DNA of 64,000 nucleotides from Myoxocephalus aenaeus (Eukaryota > Chordata > Actinopteri > Perciformes > Cottidae), in assembly GCA_038501785.1 (NCBI GenBank), contig JBAMJR010000089.1, positions 984,001-1,048,000 of the forward strand. The letters are read 5' to 3'. Position numbers and translations under genes: made by a program. A model generated the notes under the pieces. The model worked only from the letters and a program-made list of their open reading frames with translations. It was not told the origin of the DNA and ran no database searches. Below are positions 36,182 through 47,072 of this stretch, piece after piece. Every line of letters begins with the position of its first letter. The first letter of the stretch is position 1.

Positions 36182-39077
36182 CATACATACATACATACAT
36201 ACATACACACACTGTATATGTATGTATATATGTATATATATATATATACACACACTGTATATGTATGTATGTATATACACTCACCTAAAGGATTATTAGG
36301 AACACCATACTAATACTGTGTTTGACCCCCTTTCGCCTTCAGAACTGCCTTAATTCTACGTGGCATTGATTCAACAAGGTGCTGAAAGCATTCTTTAGAA
36401 ATGTTGGCCCATATTGATAGGATAGCATCTTGCAGTTGATGGAGATTTGTGGGATGCACATCCAGGGCATGAAGCTCCCGTTCCACCACATCCCAAAGAT
36501 GCTCTATTGGGTTGAGATCTGGTGACTGTGGGGGCCATTTTAGTACAGTGAACTCATTGTCATGTTCAAGAAACCAATTTGAAATGATTCGAGCTTTGTG
36601 ACATGGTGCATTATCCTGCTGGAAGTAGCCATCAGAGGATGGGTACATGGTGGCCATAAAGGGATGGACATGGTCAGAAACAATGCTCAGGTAGGCCGTG
36701 GCATTTAAACGATGCCCAATTGGCACTAAGGGGCCTAAAGTGTGCCAAGAAAACATCCCCCACACCATTCCACCACCACCACCAGCCTGCACAGTGGTAA
36801 CAAGGCATGATGGATCCATGTTCTCATTCTGTTTCTGACTCTACCATCTGAATGTCTCAACAGAAATTGAGACTCATCAGACCAGGCAACATTTTTCCAG
36901 TCTTCAACTGTCTAATTTTGGTGAGCTCTTGCAAATTGTAGCCTCTTTTCCCTATTTGTAGTGGAGATGAGTGGTACCCGGTGAGGTCTTCTGCTGTTGT
37001 AGCCCATCCGCCTCAAGGTTGTGCGTGTTGTGGCTTCACAAATGCTTTGCTGCATACCTCGGTTGTAACGAGTGGTTATTTCAGTCAAAGTTGCTCTTCT
37101 ATCAGCTTGAATCAGTCGGCCCATTCTCCTCTGACCTCTAGCATCAACAAGGCATTTTCGCCCACAGGACTGCCGGATACTGGATGTTTTTCCCTTTTCA
37201 CACCATTCTTTGTAAACCCTAGAAATGGTTGTGCGTGAAAATCCCAGTAACTGAGCAGATTGTGAAATACTCAGACCGGCCCGTCTGGCACCAACAACCA
37301 TGCCACGCTCAAAATTGCTTAAATCACCTTTCTTTCCCATTCTGACATTCAGTTTGGAGTTCAGGAGATTGTCTTGACTAGGACCACACCCCTAAATGCA
37401 TTGAAGCAACTGCCATGTGATTGGTTGATTAGATAATTGCATTAATGAGAAATTTAACAGGTGTTCCTAATAATCCTTTAGGTGAGTGTATATATATATA
37501 TGTAACTTAAAAGGTGTGCAGCAAGCATGATGCTGTACTTACAGTCACACAAGTCCTGGAATAATAAAGTTATGATTATTTCAATTATTCAACAAATTTC
37601 TTTGGTCAAGAATAGCAATACGAATCTACGCTCCGAGATCAGATCTTGCTCAGATTGGGATCCAATCAGCCAGACCACATGCCAAGGTGGCTTGGATCTA
37701 AGTGAGGTGTGGACAGCAAGGGGCCCAATCTGGACAAATGTATGTCTCGCATCATCTTCCTCTCTTGAGCCAGAGCAAAGAAGAGAAAGACCGGGGCTGA
37801 AGAAAAGCCGAGACAGGCTGTCTGAGTTGTGGTAAGTTAATGGTGATGAAAACCCAACATTTCCTGATTTTCTAGCATCAAAATAAAAGATTGTAAATTT
37901 CAAATAGTTTTTTTTTACATTAAATGTGTTTATCACCAAATTAGAGTAGCTCTGTCAGCGTCTATTCATTAATAAAAGAGGTCAACTCATACTACAGAAG
38001 AGTGAGCAGCAACATGACTGAACATGGACATAGAAAGAAATGTCATTTTTAAATTTCGGTTCAGGATTTGTTTGCAGCAAGATATTATTTAAATTGACTT
38101 TGCTGTTGTTAACACTGCTCTTGCAACCCTAGAAACCATATTTTCTGAGATTGAAATCCCCAAATGACCTGTAACAATTTTTTTGCACATAATAAAATCG
38201 ATTAGTACCTGTGTGGAGCGACGAGACCGCCGCATAAGCCGAGAGCGAGCTTTCCTCTGAGACTCAGACTCTTCGTCTCTGACTGGAGCCTGGAACCTAA
38301 ACGCAGCAACACAAACAAATTATATGTAACAAACTATTACATACATTTGACATTTTAACCATTTATCTGTATGTTGATCCATTTGGGGACAGCTTTTACT
38401 TTTTTTTTTATTGAATACAAAAGGTTTTGTGTTCCTGTTCAAAACACTGTGTTGTTTCTTACTTGCGCCTGTCCGTGTTGGGGGTGTTGGGGCTCTCAGC
38501 CGCGGCATCCCTCGTCTGAGGGGTTGGTTGGACTATGGCAGTGCGGTTGGCCTTGTCCTGCTCATTCTCCTCCTCACTTTTCTCATCTGGTGTCTGAATC
38601 ATGTAAGACACAGGAAAACAAGAATTTGTGCCAATGGCCTTTTTTTTCAAATGGAATTTGTGGCTGCACTGTTTGAGCTCAAGTAAACAACACTGAGGTA
38701 GCTGGTCCCGCTACCTTCGGTGGTTGTCGGGGGAGCTAGCTGCTGCCCGACAACCACCATAGTTACAAACTAATTCCCCTTTAGATTAATAGCTGCAGCA
38801 GCTAGCTCCCCGACAACCACCGAAGGTAGCTGGACCAGACCCGACTCAACGCCCGACTCGGGCAGCAGGGACGCGGGCAGTAGCAGCAGCAACAGCGGCT
38901 TATAAACCGCCACGGCATGTTTATGATTAAATACGACTTTTGTTTTATTTAGTAGATGCGGCTTATAAAAGGATGCGTCTTACGGTACATGTTCCCATAC
39001 CTTCCCCATTTGTATTGCTAGTACATTCGACATACCACATTATGGCTTTTTTTCTGATTTCCTCATATACACTCACT

Positions 39078-39126
<49 letters not shown>

Positions 39127-39188
39127 TCTTTATTTGTTCTTTACACCATGCTTTCCTTTAATAGAAAATATTAAAGGAAAATATTAAA

Positions 39189-39240
<52 letters not shown>

Positions 39241-42200
39241 TTAGTCTTTATTTGTTCTTTACACCATGCTTTCCTTTAATGGAAAACTACTGAATGAAAT
39301 TGAACAAAAGTCAGTCAATGTTCAGCTTAAAACTGAGGCAAAATCCCAATGCAAACAACAACTATATTTTCTTCAAATTACCATACAAATTTAAGGATTT
39401 TCTAGGAGTTTTAATGACATCAACTGCACTGGAGCAAATTTAAAAGGCTTTTTAAAATAGTAGTTATATAGTAGTAGTTTTGTAGAACACAACTTCATTA
39501 TTTACAGAGAATGTGCAGAGAATGTGTTGTGAATATTAAGGATGAGAGCAGAAAAGGGCGAGGATCTAAAATTACCAAGAGCACACATTGAAAAATGTAA
39601 AAAACTGTTATCACATTTAGTCTTTTCCATGATGTACTTCATATAAAACACTTGGCTGATGTGCACTGTGATTTGTACCTTGTCAGCAAGGCTAGCTGTG
39701 GATGTGGTCACGCTCTCTGGACTGGACACGGTGGAGCTTTCTGGGAAAAGAGAACCAGCATCTTTAGTAATTAGCACGATCACAGGCATTTACTGAGTAT
39801 GTAGTACTTTTATCAACACAGCAGCAGGCTTACCAGGGCTGCTCTCTTTCTCCTCACTCAGCTCCAGGCTTCCTGAAACACCCCTCTCATTAGACTGCTC
39901 CTGCACATTCATCTTCTCTTTACTACTCATCCTGCACACTGAGCTCCTTGAAGACATAAAATGGGGACAGATGTTGGCAGTGAGGAACCTTATTGGGTGA
40001 CACTACTCAAAGAAACTCTTCAGACCTCTTGCGTTGATTTCATGGCAATGTTTGTCTCACTGCAAGTAGGTATTATAACAATCTTTATGTAATAAATAAT
40101 ATATGTAGGTATTACTGGCATGTATATCTGTTATTAGTTTACGCTTAATACCCGTCAGGGAAACCTGAAGAAAGGAACAATGAAAAAGGTTTTAATTGGG
40201 AAATATTTAATTCAGGATAAGTTACAGTTGGACACTAACCTCCGCTTTTTGTTTAGTGCGATTGCAGCGTTGGAGCCTGGTTGGTTTTGCTTGTCCAATA
40301 TGGACTGTGGAGAGAGAGAGAAATACAGTGCTTCTTTTTTCTTAAATCACATATAGTAAATGCACGTAATATCAGGTAAAGACAAACTTTCTTACATTTG
40401 CTTGTTTCTGTGATAACTCCTCCAGGAGCTCCTCAACGCTTTCATCAGCTACATCAAATGGTGTCTGACCCTACAAAGTGAGAAACAACATGACAAAAAT
40501 AAAACATTAAATTAAAAAAGGGAACGCATGATTTACAGTACCAAGTTCTTCTACAAATTATCTAAATGTAATAGTAAATGAAAGAACACTCAAAATAGAA
40601 GAATGATGTAATAAGAAAAGCTTTCGTAAATATTTTGGGCCATACCGCATTACTGCGAGCCTCCATATTGCACAGCTGTTCAGCAAGGATGCGACAGGCC
40701 TCCCCCTGACCCCAGTGTGCTGCAGCATGGAGAGGCGTCCAGCCATCAAAGTCCATAGCTGACACATCCAGCCCACACTGACACAGTATCCTAAACAGCA
40801 CAACAGCAAGGTGACGACAGCAGAACTGCATGATAAACTATACAACAAAATATAGACTTCCTGAATAAGAAAATAACATTTCTCAGTTAAAATTTGATAT
40901 ATATATATCCGTTCTGAAAAACATTAGGAGAGGCTTACTTGAGAGCCTCTAGATAGCCTTTGGCTGCAGCCACATGCAGTGGGGTGGCCCCGGTCCTTTG
41001 GTGTCTTACATCCGCAGGTGGGCCCTCAGTCAGCCAGGACCGGGCGTCTGTCATTATCTGTTCCTCCTCCAGCCGCTTGGCTGCATCCAAGTCCACACCT
41101 GGACACAGAGAGAAAATGTCAAATATGTGTCTCTTCTTTTATCTCTATCTACACTATGAGGCATTCCATTTGGGTAGTTATTAGGGATGCATCAGTCTCA
41201 ATATTATTGGTTCATAAGTTAGAAAATTCAAAATCATTGTTATTGTTCCGGTAATGGAATATTATTTGATACTTCGATCCAATAATGCTGAGCCTTGGCT
41301 GTGGACTGGGTAAGGCATATGAAACCAGGTTCTGAATGTGCATTGTTGCCTCTCTCTCTTGTGTTCTGTGTAGGTCAGTGAGCAACATGCAGGCACGCAC
41401 AGAAAAAAATAAACCGGTTAGTATGAAAATATGTTTTCCTTCTTCACATCGTTGCATTTGTAAGGTTAATATCATCAGTTATCATATTGGTATCGGACGC
41501 AAAAAGCGAACATTTAGGGCTGTTGTTAGTGGGGCAGTCTAGCAGCAATCTGACAGTACAATACATTAGAAAAAATGGGTGGGTAGCTGTCAAAGGACAG
41601 CACTCACCCTGTCTCAGAGTGTAACTCTGAAGAAGGGACTCAGTGGTCTCATCGAGAGCAATGTCCATTGGAACGTCACCATCACAGTTCACAGCAGAGA
41701 CAGACGCACCTTGCTGCAAAAGAAAACTGTCAGAACAAACATGGACAGAGTGAGAAACCATTTAACTGTAGAAACATGTGTAAAGTCTACACAAGGACAA
41801 CCAATTCTAGATAGACACACCTAATTATATCACATTACCTAAAAGGCATTATTCACAGAACAAGAGAATGTAAAATGGAATAAATGGTTCATCAACTGCT
41901 AAATCATTTGAGCTGCATGCATTTGTGTGCCAGGCCAACCCACTCATGCTTCAGCTGACTGCCAAACAGGAAAACAATGTTAGTATTGTTAAATGCACAA
42001 ATACTCTGGCACCCCCGCTGCATTCTGAAGTCTCCAAAGTGTCAACAAGTACTGTATTATACAGCGGTTATGCTACTGTAGTCCGCTAACTATAGAGACA
42101 TATCCTACTCACTCTGCAATGTCTGGGTAACCGCAGGAGGCAGCAACATGCAGCGGTGTCCATCCCTCACTGTCAACCTGGTTTACGTTGGCACCATGAT

Positions 42201-43678
42201 CCAAAAGGAAGGACACTATCTCCATGCTGCCATCTATGCAGGACTGTGTAGAAGAGAGGAAACCAAAAAGTAAAACGTAATGCAACTATAAATATATCTA
42301 ATTAATCTCAGCATCAACCAATAATATGGACTAAAACCTAGGAGGTGAAACTGCCTCACCTGGTGGAGAGCAGTTATTCCATCGGCATTGGAACAGTTGA
42401 TAATTTCTGCCGCATCCTCCTCCTTCCTTGTTTCTGTTGCTTTGGCATCCTTCAGCATCAACTGGGCCTCTTCTGTGTCTCCGCAGGCACAGGCGGCCAG
42501 GAACTCTGCAGCCCTGTCAAATCTCACGCTTTTCCTAAACACAGAGGATACAGTGAGCTAGACGACCTCTTGTTAGCAGTTTTGTCAATTTAAAGAAGAA
42601 ACATGCCTTGTAGCACCACTGAGTTTCATACAGGGGACTAGACAAAATAGAAACAGCTTACAACACTGTTGCAGTAGCCTTGCTCAAAGTCAATGTGATT
42701 TGATAAGACAGTTAAAGAGGTTAAATTACAGGTTGAGGCTTTGTTCCTGTCAACAAATCCAATGAAAATAATGAAGCCAACAATGCATTTTCCCCATCTC
42801 TTAAAATGTTCATCCCGACTATCAGTGGATCTTTGCAGCCCCAAGGCCAGTTACACTGAAGACATAGCGGTTATATACCAAGTCTATTTTTAAAAGGGCT
42901 AAATAACTCCCTAAAACAGCGTGGCACGTTTTGCAAACGAAACTCAAACAAAAGTTAAATGTGTATTTCTTGTGGACCTTTGCCAATTGTGGATTTTGGT
43001 GCACTGGTGAATATTTAAAGCTGCAGGGCAGTTTATGTGGAATCAATTCAAAGTAAACCACAGTAGTCTAGTTTAGGTTATTGAAGGACCATGTCACCTA
43101 ATGTAACAGTGGGGCTTCCTAACAATTGAGGTCTTCTAATGTCAGTCCCAAAAATGTCAATTTGTGAAGTGGATAAGCAACACGGTGGACAAGCAGACCC
43201 CTCACCAGGACTGACTTAAGAATTGCTAGCTAGCTAGCTAGCTAACACAAACACTACAAATGATGGTCACTGGTCACTGACAGTTGTGTAAATGTTTTTT
43301 AGCTGAAGGGGGCTAGAATAATGTACTTAAATACATATAGCTCGTGTTATTTTGTCCAAGCCCAAGCACAGCATTCCTCCTTTAGCAGGTATTCAGATGT
43401 TAAGCTAAGCTAGCTGGGTGTTAGCCGCCGGCCGTTATTGTAAAACGTTTCGACGAGACGCTTCCTCACCGTCGTTTGAGGAGGGGACTGATTTCATCTA
43501 TGCCTACACACACTGGCTGGTCCCGAGGCGGGTCGCTAAACTGGGCCTCCGGCTCCCCGGCTCCGTTCTCGGCATCGCCCCGCCACCTCCGCCTGGGCAC
43601 GGCCGACGCTTTGTTGGTACATGAGCCGGCCCAGCGCTTCAGCTGCTCCCGCCGCTTGGTCCTCGCCGAGTCCCCCAT
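31443..43678 (-). CDS. ppp1r12c: Protein phosphatase 1 regulatory subunit 12C (MYPT family, MBS85)
   Basis: Twenty coding exons join in one frame to 692 codons plus stop (human PPP1R12C about 782): 43678-43470, 42534-42360, 42243-42113, 41726-41608, 41098-40939, 40790-40646, 40470-40396, 40304-40240, 39931-39834, 39740-39679, 38593-38463, 38296-38209, 35993-35876, 35132-35017, 33407-33355, 33064-33025, 32789-32685, 32389-32339, 32247-32197, 31529-31443. Residues 9-16 (RREQLKRW) are the MyPhoNE motif and KSVRF (71-75) the PP1-docking RVxF. Ankyrin repeats follow (DGITALHQ, GWTPLHVAASCGYPDIA, GATPLHVAAAKGYLEALK, DGWTPLHAAAHWG). Both MYPT-type Rho-kinase sites are present (RRSRRSTQGVTL, RRERRSTG). 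A coiled coil and leucine zipper close the protein (DNQRLKDENAALIRVISKLS). It targets PP1 to myosin II. FDRAAEFLAACACGDTEEA favours 12C over 12A/12B. Confidence 0.93.
32625..32684. repeat. CA / CAAA microsatellite abutting a ppp1r12c splice donor
   Basis: A (CA)n run (32628-32664) passes into ACAAAC repeats that end exactly at the donor of the ppp1r12c exon 32789-32685. On the coding strand the donor therefore reads GTTTGTTTGTTTG... and then (GT)n. Confidence 0.95.
33699..33991. repeat. Degenerate minisatellite in a ppp1r12c intron
   Basis: About ten imperfect copies of a unit near 20-24 bases, of the type CTCAGGGTTCTATGCTCTGA, fill 33731-33970. The array is bracketed by a direct repeat, CTGTGGTTATTAAAC-A/C-ACTTGTT (33702 and 33973 regions). 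Confidence 0.85.
36100..36277. repeat. TATG / TA microsatellite
   Basis: Blocks of (TATG)n, (TG)n, (TA)n and (CATA)n run directly into the left end of a Tc1-like element. TA repeats resume after its right end (37489-37500), so the element was inserted into the microsatellite. Confidence 0.95.
36278..37488 (-). mobile_element. Tc1/mariner-type transposon (DD36E spacing), 1.2 kb
   Basis: Terminal inverted repeats CACTCACCTAAAGGATTATT... (36278) and their exact complement ending GGTGAGTG (37488) are flanked by TA on both sides, the Tc1/mariner target duplication. It lies in the ppp1r12c intron between exons 12 and 13, in the same transcriptional direction as the host gene. The inverted repeats are about 30 bases long. 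Confidence 0.95.
36310..37340 (-). pseudogene. Tc1-like transposase, broken by a stop and a frameshift
   Basis: The minus-strand frame from 37340 encodes a bipartite helix-turn-helix DNA-binding region (SISQSAQLLGFSRTTISRVY, then RAHQN) and meets a TAG where a Trp codon is expected before TVEDWKNVAWSDES. The frame then shifts near 36830 and continues from 36819 to 36310 through the DDE domain. The three catalytic acids are visible: Asp in WSDES, Asp in QQDNAPCHKA, and Glu in SPDLNPIEHLW. I count 36 residues between the second Asp and the Glu. Apart from the two lesions the protein is complete, so decay is recent or mild. Confidence 0.92.
38711..38829. repeat. Long hairpin in a ppp1r12c intron
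   Basis: A 36-base arm (38711-38746, CTACCTTCGGTGGTTGTCGG...) is the reverse complement of 38795-38829 with a single extra G, around a 48-base loop. The copies are identical otherwise. It lies between ppp1r12c exons 10 and 11. Confidence 0.9.
39079..39280. repeat. CA and TA microsatellites with a 38-base direct duplication
   Basis: A (CA)n tract (39079-39114) and a (TA)n tract (39190-39237) lie either side of the first of two identical 38-base segments, 39125-39162 and 39243-39280 (AGTCTTTATTTGTTCTTTAC...). Confidence 0.92.
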
Positions 43679-43870
43679 TATTTATCCGAGGAGGAGGACT
43701 GTGTTTTTAAAAATAAAACATTCACTGGCAGGGAACGACACACCCTCCATGTGTATACTTCCTGGTTCTTGCTCTAGCTATGGATGTGGAGGAAGCCTCG
43801 GCTCGTGTTCGTTGGCGTCGGGAGCGCGCAAAGCTGCTCAGGCATGTCGTCTGTCTGACGTCACCGCCAC
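43679..43870 (-). promoter_or_regulatory. ppp1r12c: ppp1r12c promoter region with full CRE
   Basis: The 190 bases upstream of the ppp1r12c ATG are GC-rich. They contain a perfect palindromic cAMP-response element TGACGTCA at 43856-43863. The CpG-rich stretch continues into exon 1. Transcription start sites are not visible. Confidence 0.55.
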
Positions 43871-43899
43871 TGTTCTTCAGCACACAGACTGTGTATTGA

Positions 43900-44656
43900 G
43901 TAGACAACATAGACTGTAAAAGAAATAGACCACAGACTGATTTGAGGAAGGATTAGACTGTATATGGTCTGTGAATAGACCATTAGACATGTGAATAGGG
44001 AAGGGGGAATGCGGTAAAGCTCCATGTCTGGGAATTGTGCACATGATAATGCACTGTTAGCAAAACACTTCGTGACATTGTGATCCTTGTCAGACTCGGT
44101 CAGTTTTATTTTGAAATAATATCCACAATAAGAGTATCAAAGCAAATAAATAACAAGACAATAGGAGCCACTACTACAACTTTTTACCGCTTCATAAATG
44201 GTGCCCTATAGAAAGTGGGACTGAACTACGAAGGATCTTACTGTTTGATGTGAAGCCTTAAGCGTTGAGGATATTGAGCAAGTTCCTCCTGTCTGCTTCC
44301 CCATATGGAGACAGGAGGGCCCATATTGAGCATACATAAACCACATAACCTGTACACAATTTATTTAGAAGTTGAAATATGCAACCTTTTGCCTAAAGGC
44401 AGTAAGGGATGTGCGAGTCCTCCCACTTTGCTGGACATGTCTCCATCCAGCACTGCTCATCCTCATGGACTGTCTACCTTGCAGTGGCAGCTAGGCCTGA
44501 GGCTGGGATAACCAGCATTCATAAAGCCACCATAGGGATTTAAAAAGAAGCAGTCTGTCTCATTAAAAGCAATGTAGTTGTTAATCTGTTCTACTTTGTG
44601 AGTTGTTTTTATTGCTTTATAATGTGGTTGGTGTTGTAATAACTTCCCTCTGCATA
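43900..44656. other. Intergenic, upstream of ppp1r12c
   Basis: No gene or recognised repeat is visible between the ppp1r12c promoter and the Tc1-like element. Confidence 0.45.
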
Positions 44657-44885
44657 TACACCGCGTTCCACATTATTAGGCAAATTGTATTTAAGGGTCA
44701 TAAACATTCATTTTTTGGTTTTTCAATGAAACTCATGGATGGTATTGTGTCTCAGGGCTATTTGGATGATTGAAATCATCCAAATAGTAATAATAATAAT
44801 TAGTTTGCCAGGTGAGCCCAATCAAAGGAAAACTACTTAAGAAGGATGTTCCACATTATTAAGCAAGCTACATGTTTCAGGCAAA

Positions 44886-46241
44886 ATGGGGAAGAAAAAG
44901 GATCTCTCTGCTGCTGAAAAGCGGCAAATAGTGCAATACCTTGGTCAAGGTATCACAACATTGGATATTTCCAAAAGAATTGCGCGTGATCATCGGACGG
45001 TGAAGAAATTTGTCACCGATTCACAGCACAAGCGGGTTCGTTCAGACAAAGGCAAAATAAGGAAGATTTCTGCCAAACAAATGCGTAGGGTTAAGAGAGC
45101 AGCCACTAAAATGCCATTGAATAGCAGCAAACAGGTGTTTGAAGCCGCTGGTGCCTCTGGAGTCTCGCGAACTTCAAGATGTAGGATGCTCAAGAGGTTT
45201 GCAAGTGTCCTTAAACCTGTTATTCGGCCACCCCTAAACCAAGCTCATAAGCAAAAAAGGTTGCAGTGGGCTCAGGACTACATGAAGACTAACTTTCAAA
45301 CTGTTTTGTTTACGGATGAGTGCCGTGCAACCGTTGATGGTCCTGATGGATGGAGTAGTGGATGGTTGGTGACTGGCCACCATGTCCCAACAAGGCTGAG
45401 ACGTCAACAAGGAGGTGGCGGAGTCATGTTTTGGGCCGGAATCATGGGGAGAGAGCTGGTAGGCCCCTTCAGGGTCCCTGACGGTGTGAAAATGACCTCG
45501 GCAAAGTATGTAGAGTTTCTGACTGACCACTTTCTTCTGTGGTACAAAAAGAAGAACCGTGCCTTCCGTAGCAAAATCATATTCATGCATGACAATGCAC
45601 CATGTCATGCTGCAAAGAATACCTCTGGGGCATTGGCTGCTATGGGCATAAAAGGAGAGAAACTCATGGTGTGGCCCCCATCTTCCCCTGACCTTAACCC
45701 TATTGAGAACCTTTGGAGCATCATCAAGCAAAAGATCTATGTGGGTGGAAGGCAGTTCACATCCAAGCAGGTGCTCTGGGAGGCTATTATGGCATCCTGC
45801 AAAGACATTAAAGCAGAAACTATCAAAGAACTCACAAGTTCAATGGATGCAAGAATTGTGAAGTTGATATTCAATTCAATTCAGTTTATTTTATATAGCC
45901 CCAAAATAAAACTTATTTTTTTTTATATAGTCACAAATACAAGTTTGCCTCGGAGGGCTTTACAATCTGTACACATAACATCCCTGTCCCTGGACCTCAC
46001 ATCGGATCAGGAAAAACTCCCCTAAAGAGATAGTAAAAACCCTTTCACAGGGAAAAAAGGGAAGAAACCTGAGGGAGAGCAACAGAGGAGGATCCCTCTC
46101 CCCGGATGGACAGAAGCAATAGATGTCATGTGGCCAGAATGAATAGCGTAGTTACAGCACATTCAATGAATATGACAGAAATTATTCATATAATGAGTAT
46201 TAGGCATGGTATATAAGAAGGGGTCCTATGTTAACATGTAA
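44886..46241 (+). pseudogene. Tc1-like transposase, intact except for a retroposon in its last codons
   Basis: From ATG 44886 an open frame encodes an N-terminal helix-turn-helix (SAAEKRQIVQYLGQGITTLD; ISKRIARDHRTVKKFV), a linker, and a full DDE domain with Asp in VLFTDECRA, Asp in MHDNAPCHAA and Glu in SPDLNPIENLW. I count 37 residues between the second Asp and the Glu. The frame is unbroken through TSSMDARIVKL and then enters the nested repeat, which replaces the native end with about 50 foreign residues up to 46025. The displaced native end, KKGSYVNM and a stop, can be read at 46215-46241, right after the insert. No other lesion is visible. Confidence 0.92.
45868..46214 (-). mobile_element. 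Retroposon-like fish repeat nested in the Tc1-like element
   Basis: The insert begins TTCAATTCAATTCAGTTTAT, i.e. a GAATT-type tail when read on the minus strand. It contains ACCTCACATCGGATCAGGAA and AGGGAAGAAACCTGAGGGAG, which I recall as an abundant fish interspersed repeat. It sits between the transposase's last conserved codons and its displaced end codons. Flanking ATAT sequence on both sides may be a short target duplication. Confidence 0.75.
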
Positions 46242-46979
46242 CTTGACCTGTTAAGATGTTTTTGATTCAAACTTTTCTTGATTTCAGTAAATATGACCTC
46301 CTAATGCTGCAAATTCAACAAATGACAATTTTTTGTTCTTTACAGCCTATAAAATATCTTGAAACTCTGAAATTCTGCATAATAATTTGGAACACTGCAT
46401 TTTGAGTTTTTTATTTTTGAAAAAAATACTGTTATCATTAGGAGGTTTGTTCAATATAATTTGACTTATACTCTAACAGTTGATGACTTGAAAATGATAC
46501 TGACTGACTGTGCATTACTATTTAGGAAAATCTGAGCAAAGTGTAATTTGCATAATAATGTGGAACGCGGTGTAGTTAGCACACTGCTGCTGATCACCAC
46601 ATCCTTGGAGCACACAATGAGAGCAACAGAGGCCCTAAAATAATCATGGTGAAAAGCCTGTTTTTAGAAAAGAGGCAAGTAAAGATTTGTATGCAAAGTG
46701 CCAAAAAAACAAAAAAAAGTTGTGCATAATATATTACATTTATCACATATCCCGAATACAAAAGAGTTGCATATTGTAGATTTGCATGCACTATCTGTGG
46801 GTTAGCAGGCCTACAGCAGGTTATGCACATATGTTGCTCAGCTGCATTGACTTGAATTTACCTTCATAGTTTTTTCCAAATATGCATTCTGACCTGTGAA
46901 TCAGCGCTGGTTTAAACAATCAATATTAAGGCCTAACTCTTCGATAGCTTGTAAGCATTCCAACATGAACACAGGGTCA

Positions 46980-47072
46980 AATTCCATGTCACTTTTTTCC
47001 TGTGGCTCTTTGCGCTCAGCATTTCAACTTGACAGTCTGTGAAAAACAGAAATCGGAGAGCCATTGCTGGAA
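46980..47072 (+). other. qprt: Candidate noncoding first exon of qprt
   Basis: A strong donor (GGAA followed by GTAAGT, at 47073) closes a short stretch. The matching acceptor CACGTTTCAG lies at 47816, directly before the qprt ATG. I infer a noncoding first exon and a 0.74 kb first intron. The region holds no CpG island, so this rests only on splice signals. Confidence 0.4.

Larger units (their letters stand above)
44659..46572 (+). mobile_element. Tc1/mariner-type transposon (DD37E spacing), 1.9 kb, carrying a nested insert
   Basis: The ends CACCGCGTTCCACATTATTA (44659) and the complementary TAATAATGTGGAACGCGGTG (to 46572) are flanked by TA on both sides. The transposase gene runs left to right. 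A second repeat (45868-46214) is inserted near the 3' end of that gene; without it the element would be about 1.57 kb. Confidence 0.95.

Noticed and set aside
35987..36313. Overlapping Tyr/Ile/Cys-rich frames on both strands
   Set aside because: They are translations of TATG, TA and TG microsatellite repeats beside the Tc1-like element.
41183..41530. Possible hAT miniature starting TTAGGGATGCATCAG in a ppp1r12c intron
   Set aside because: No convincing partner end or target duplication could be found.
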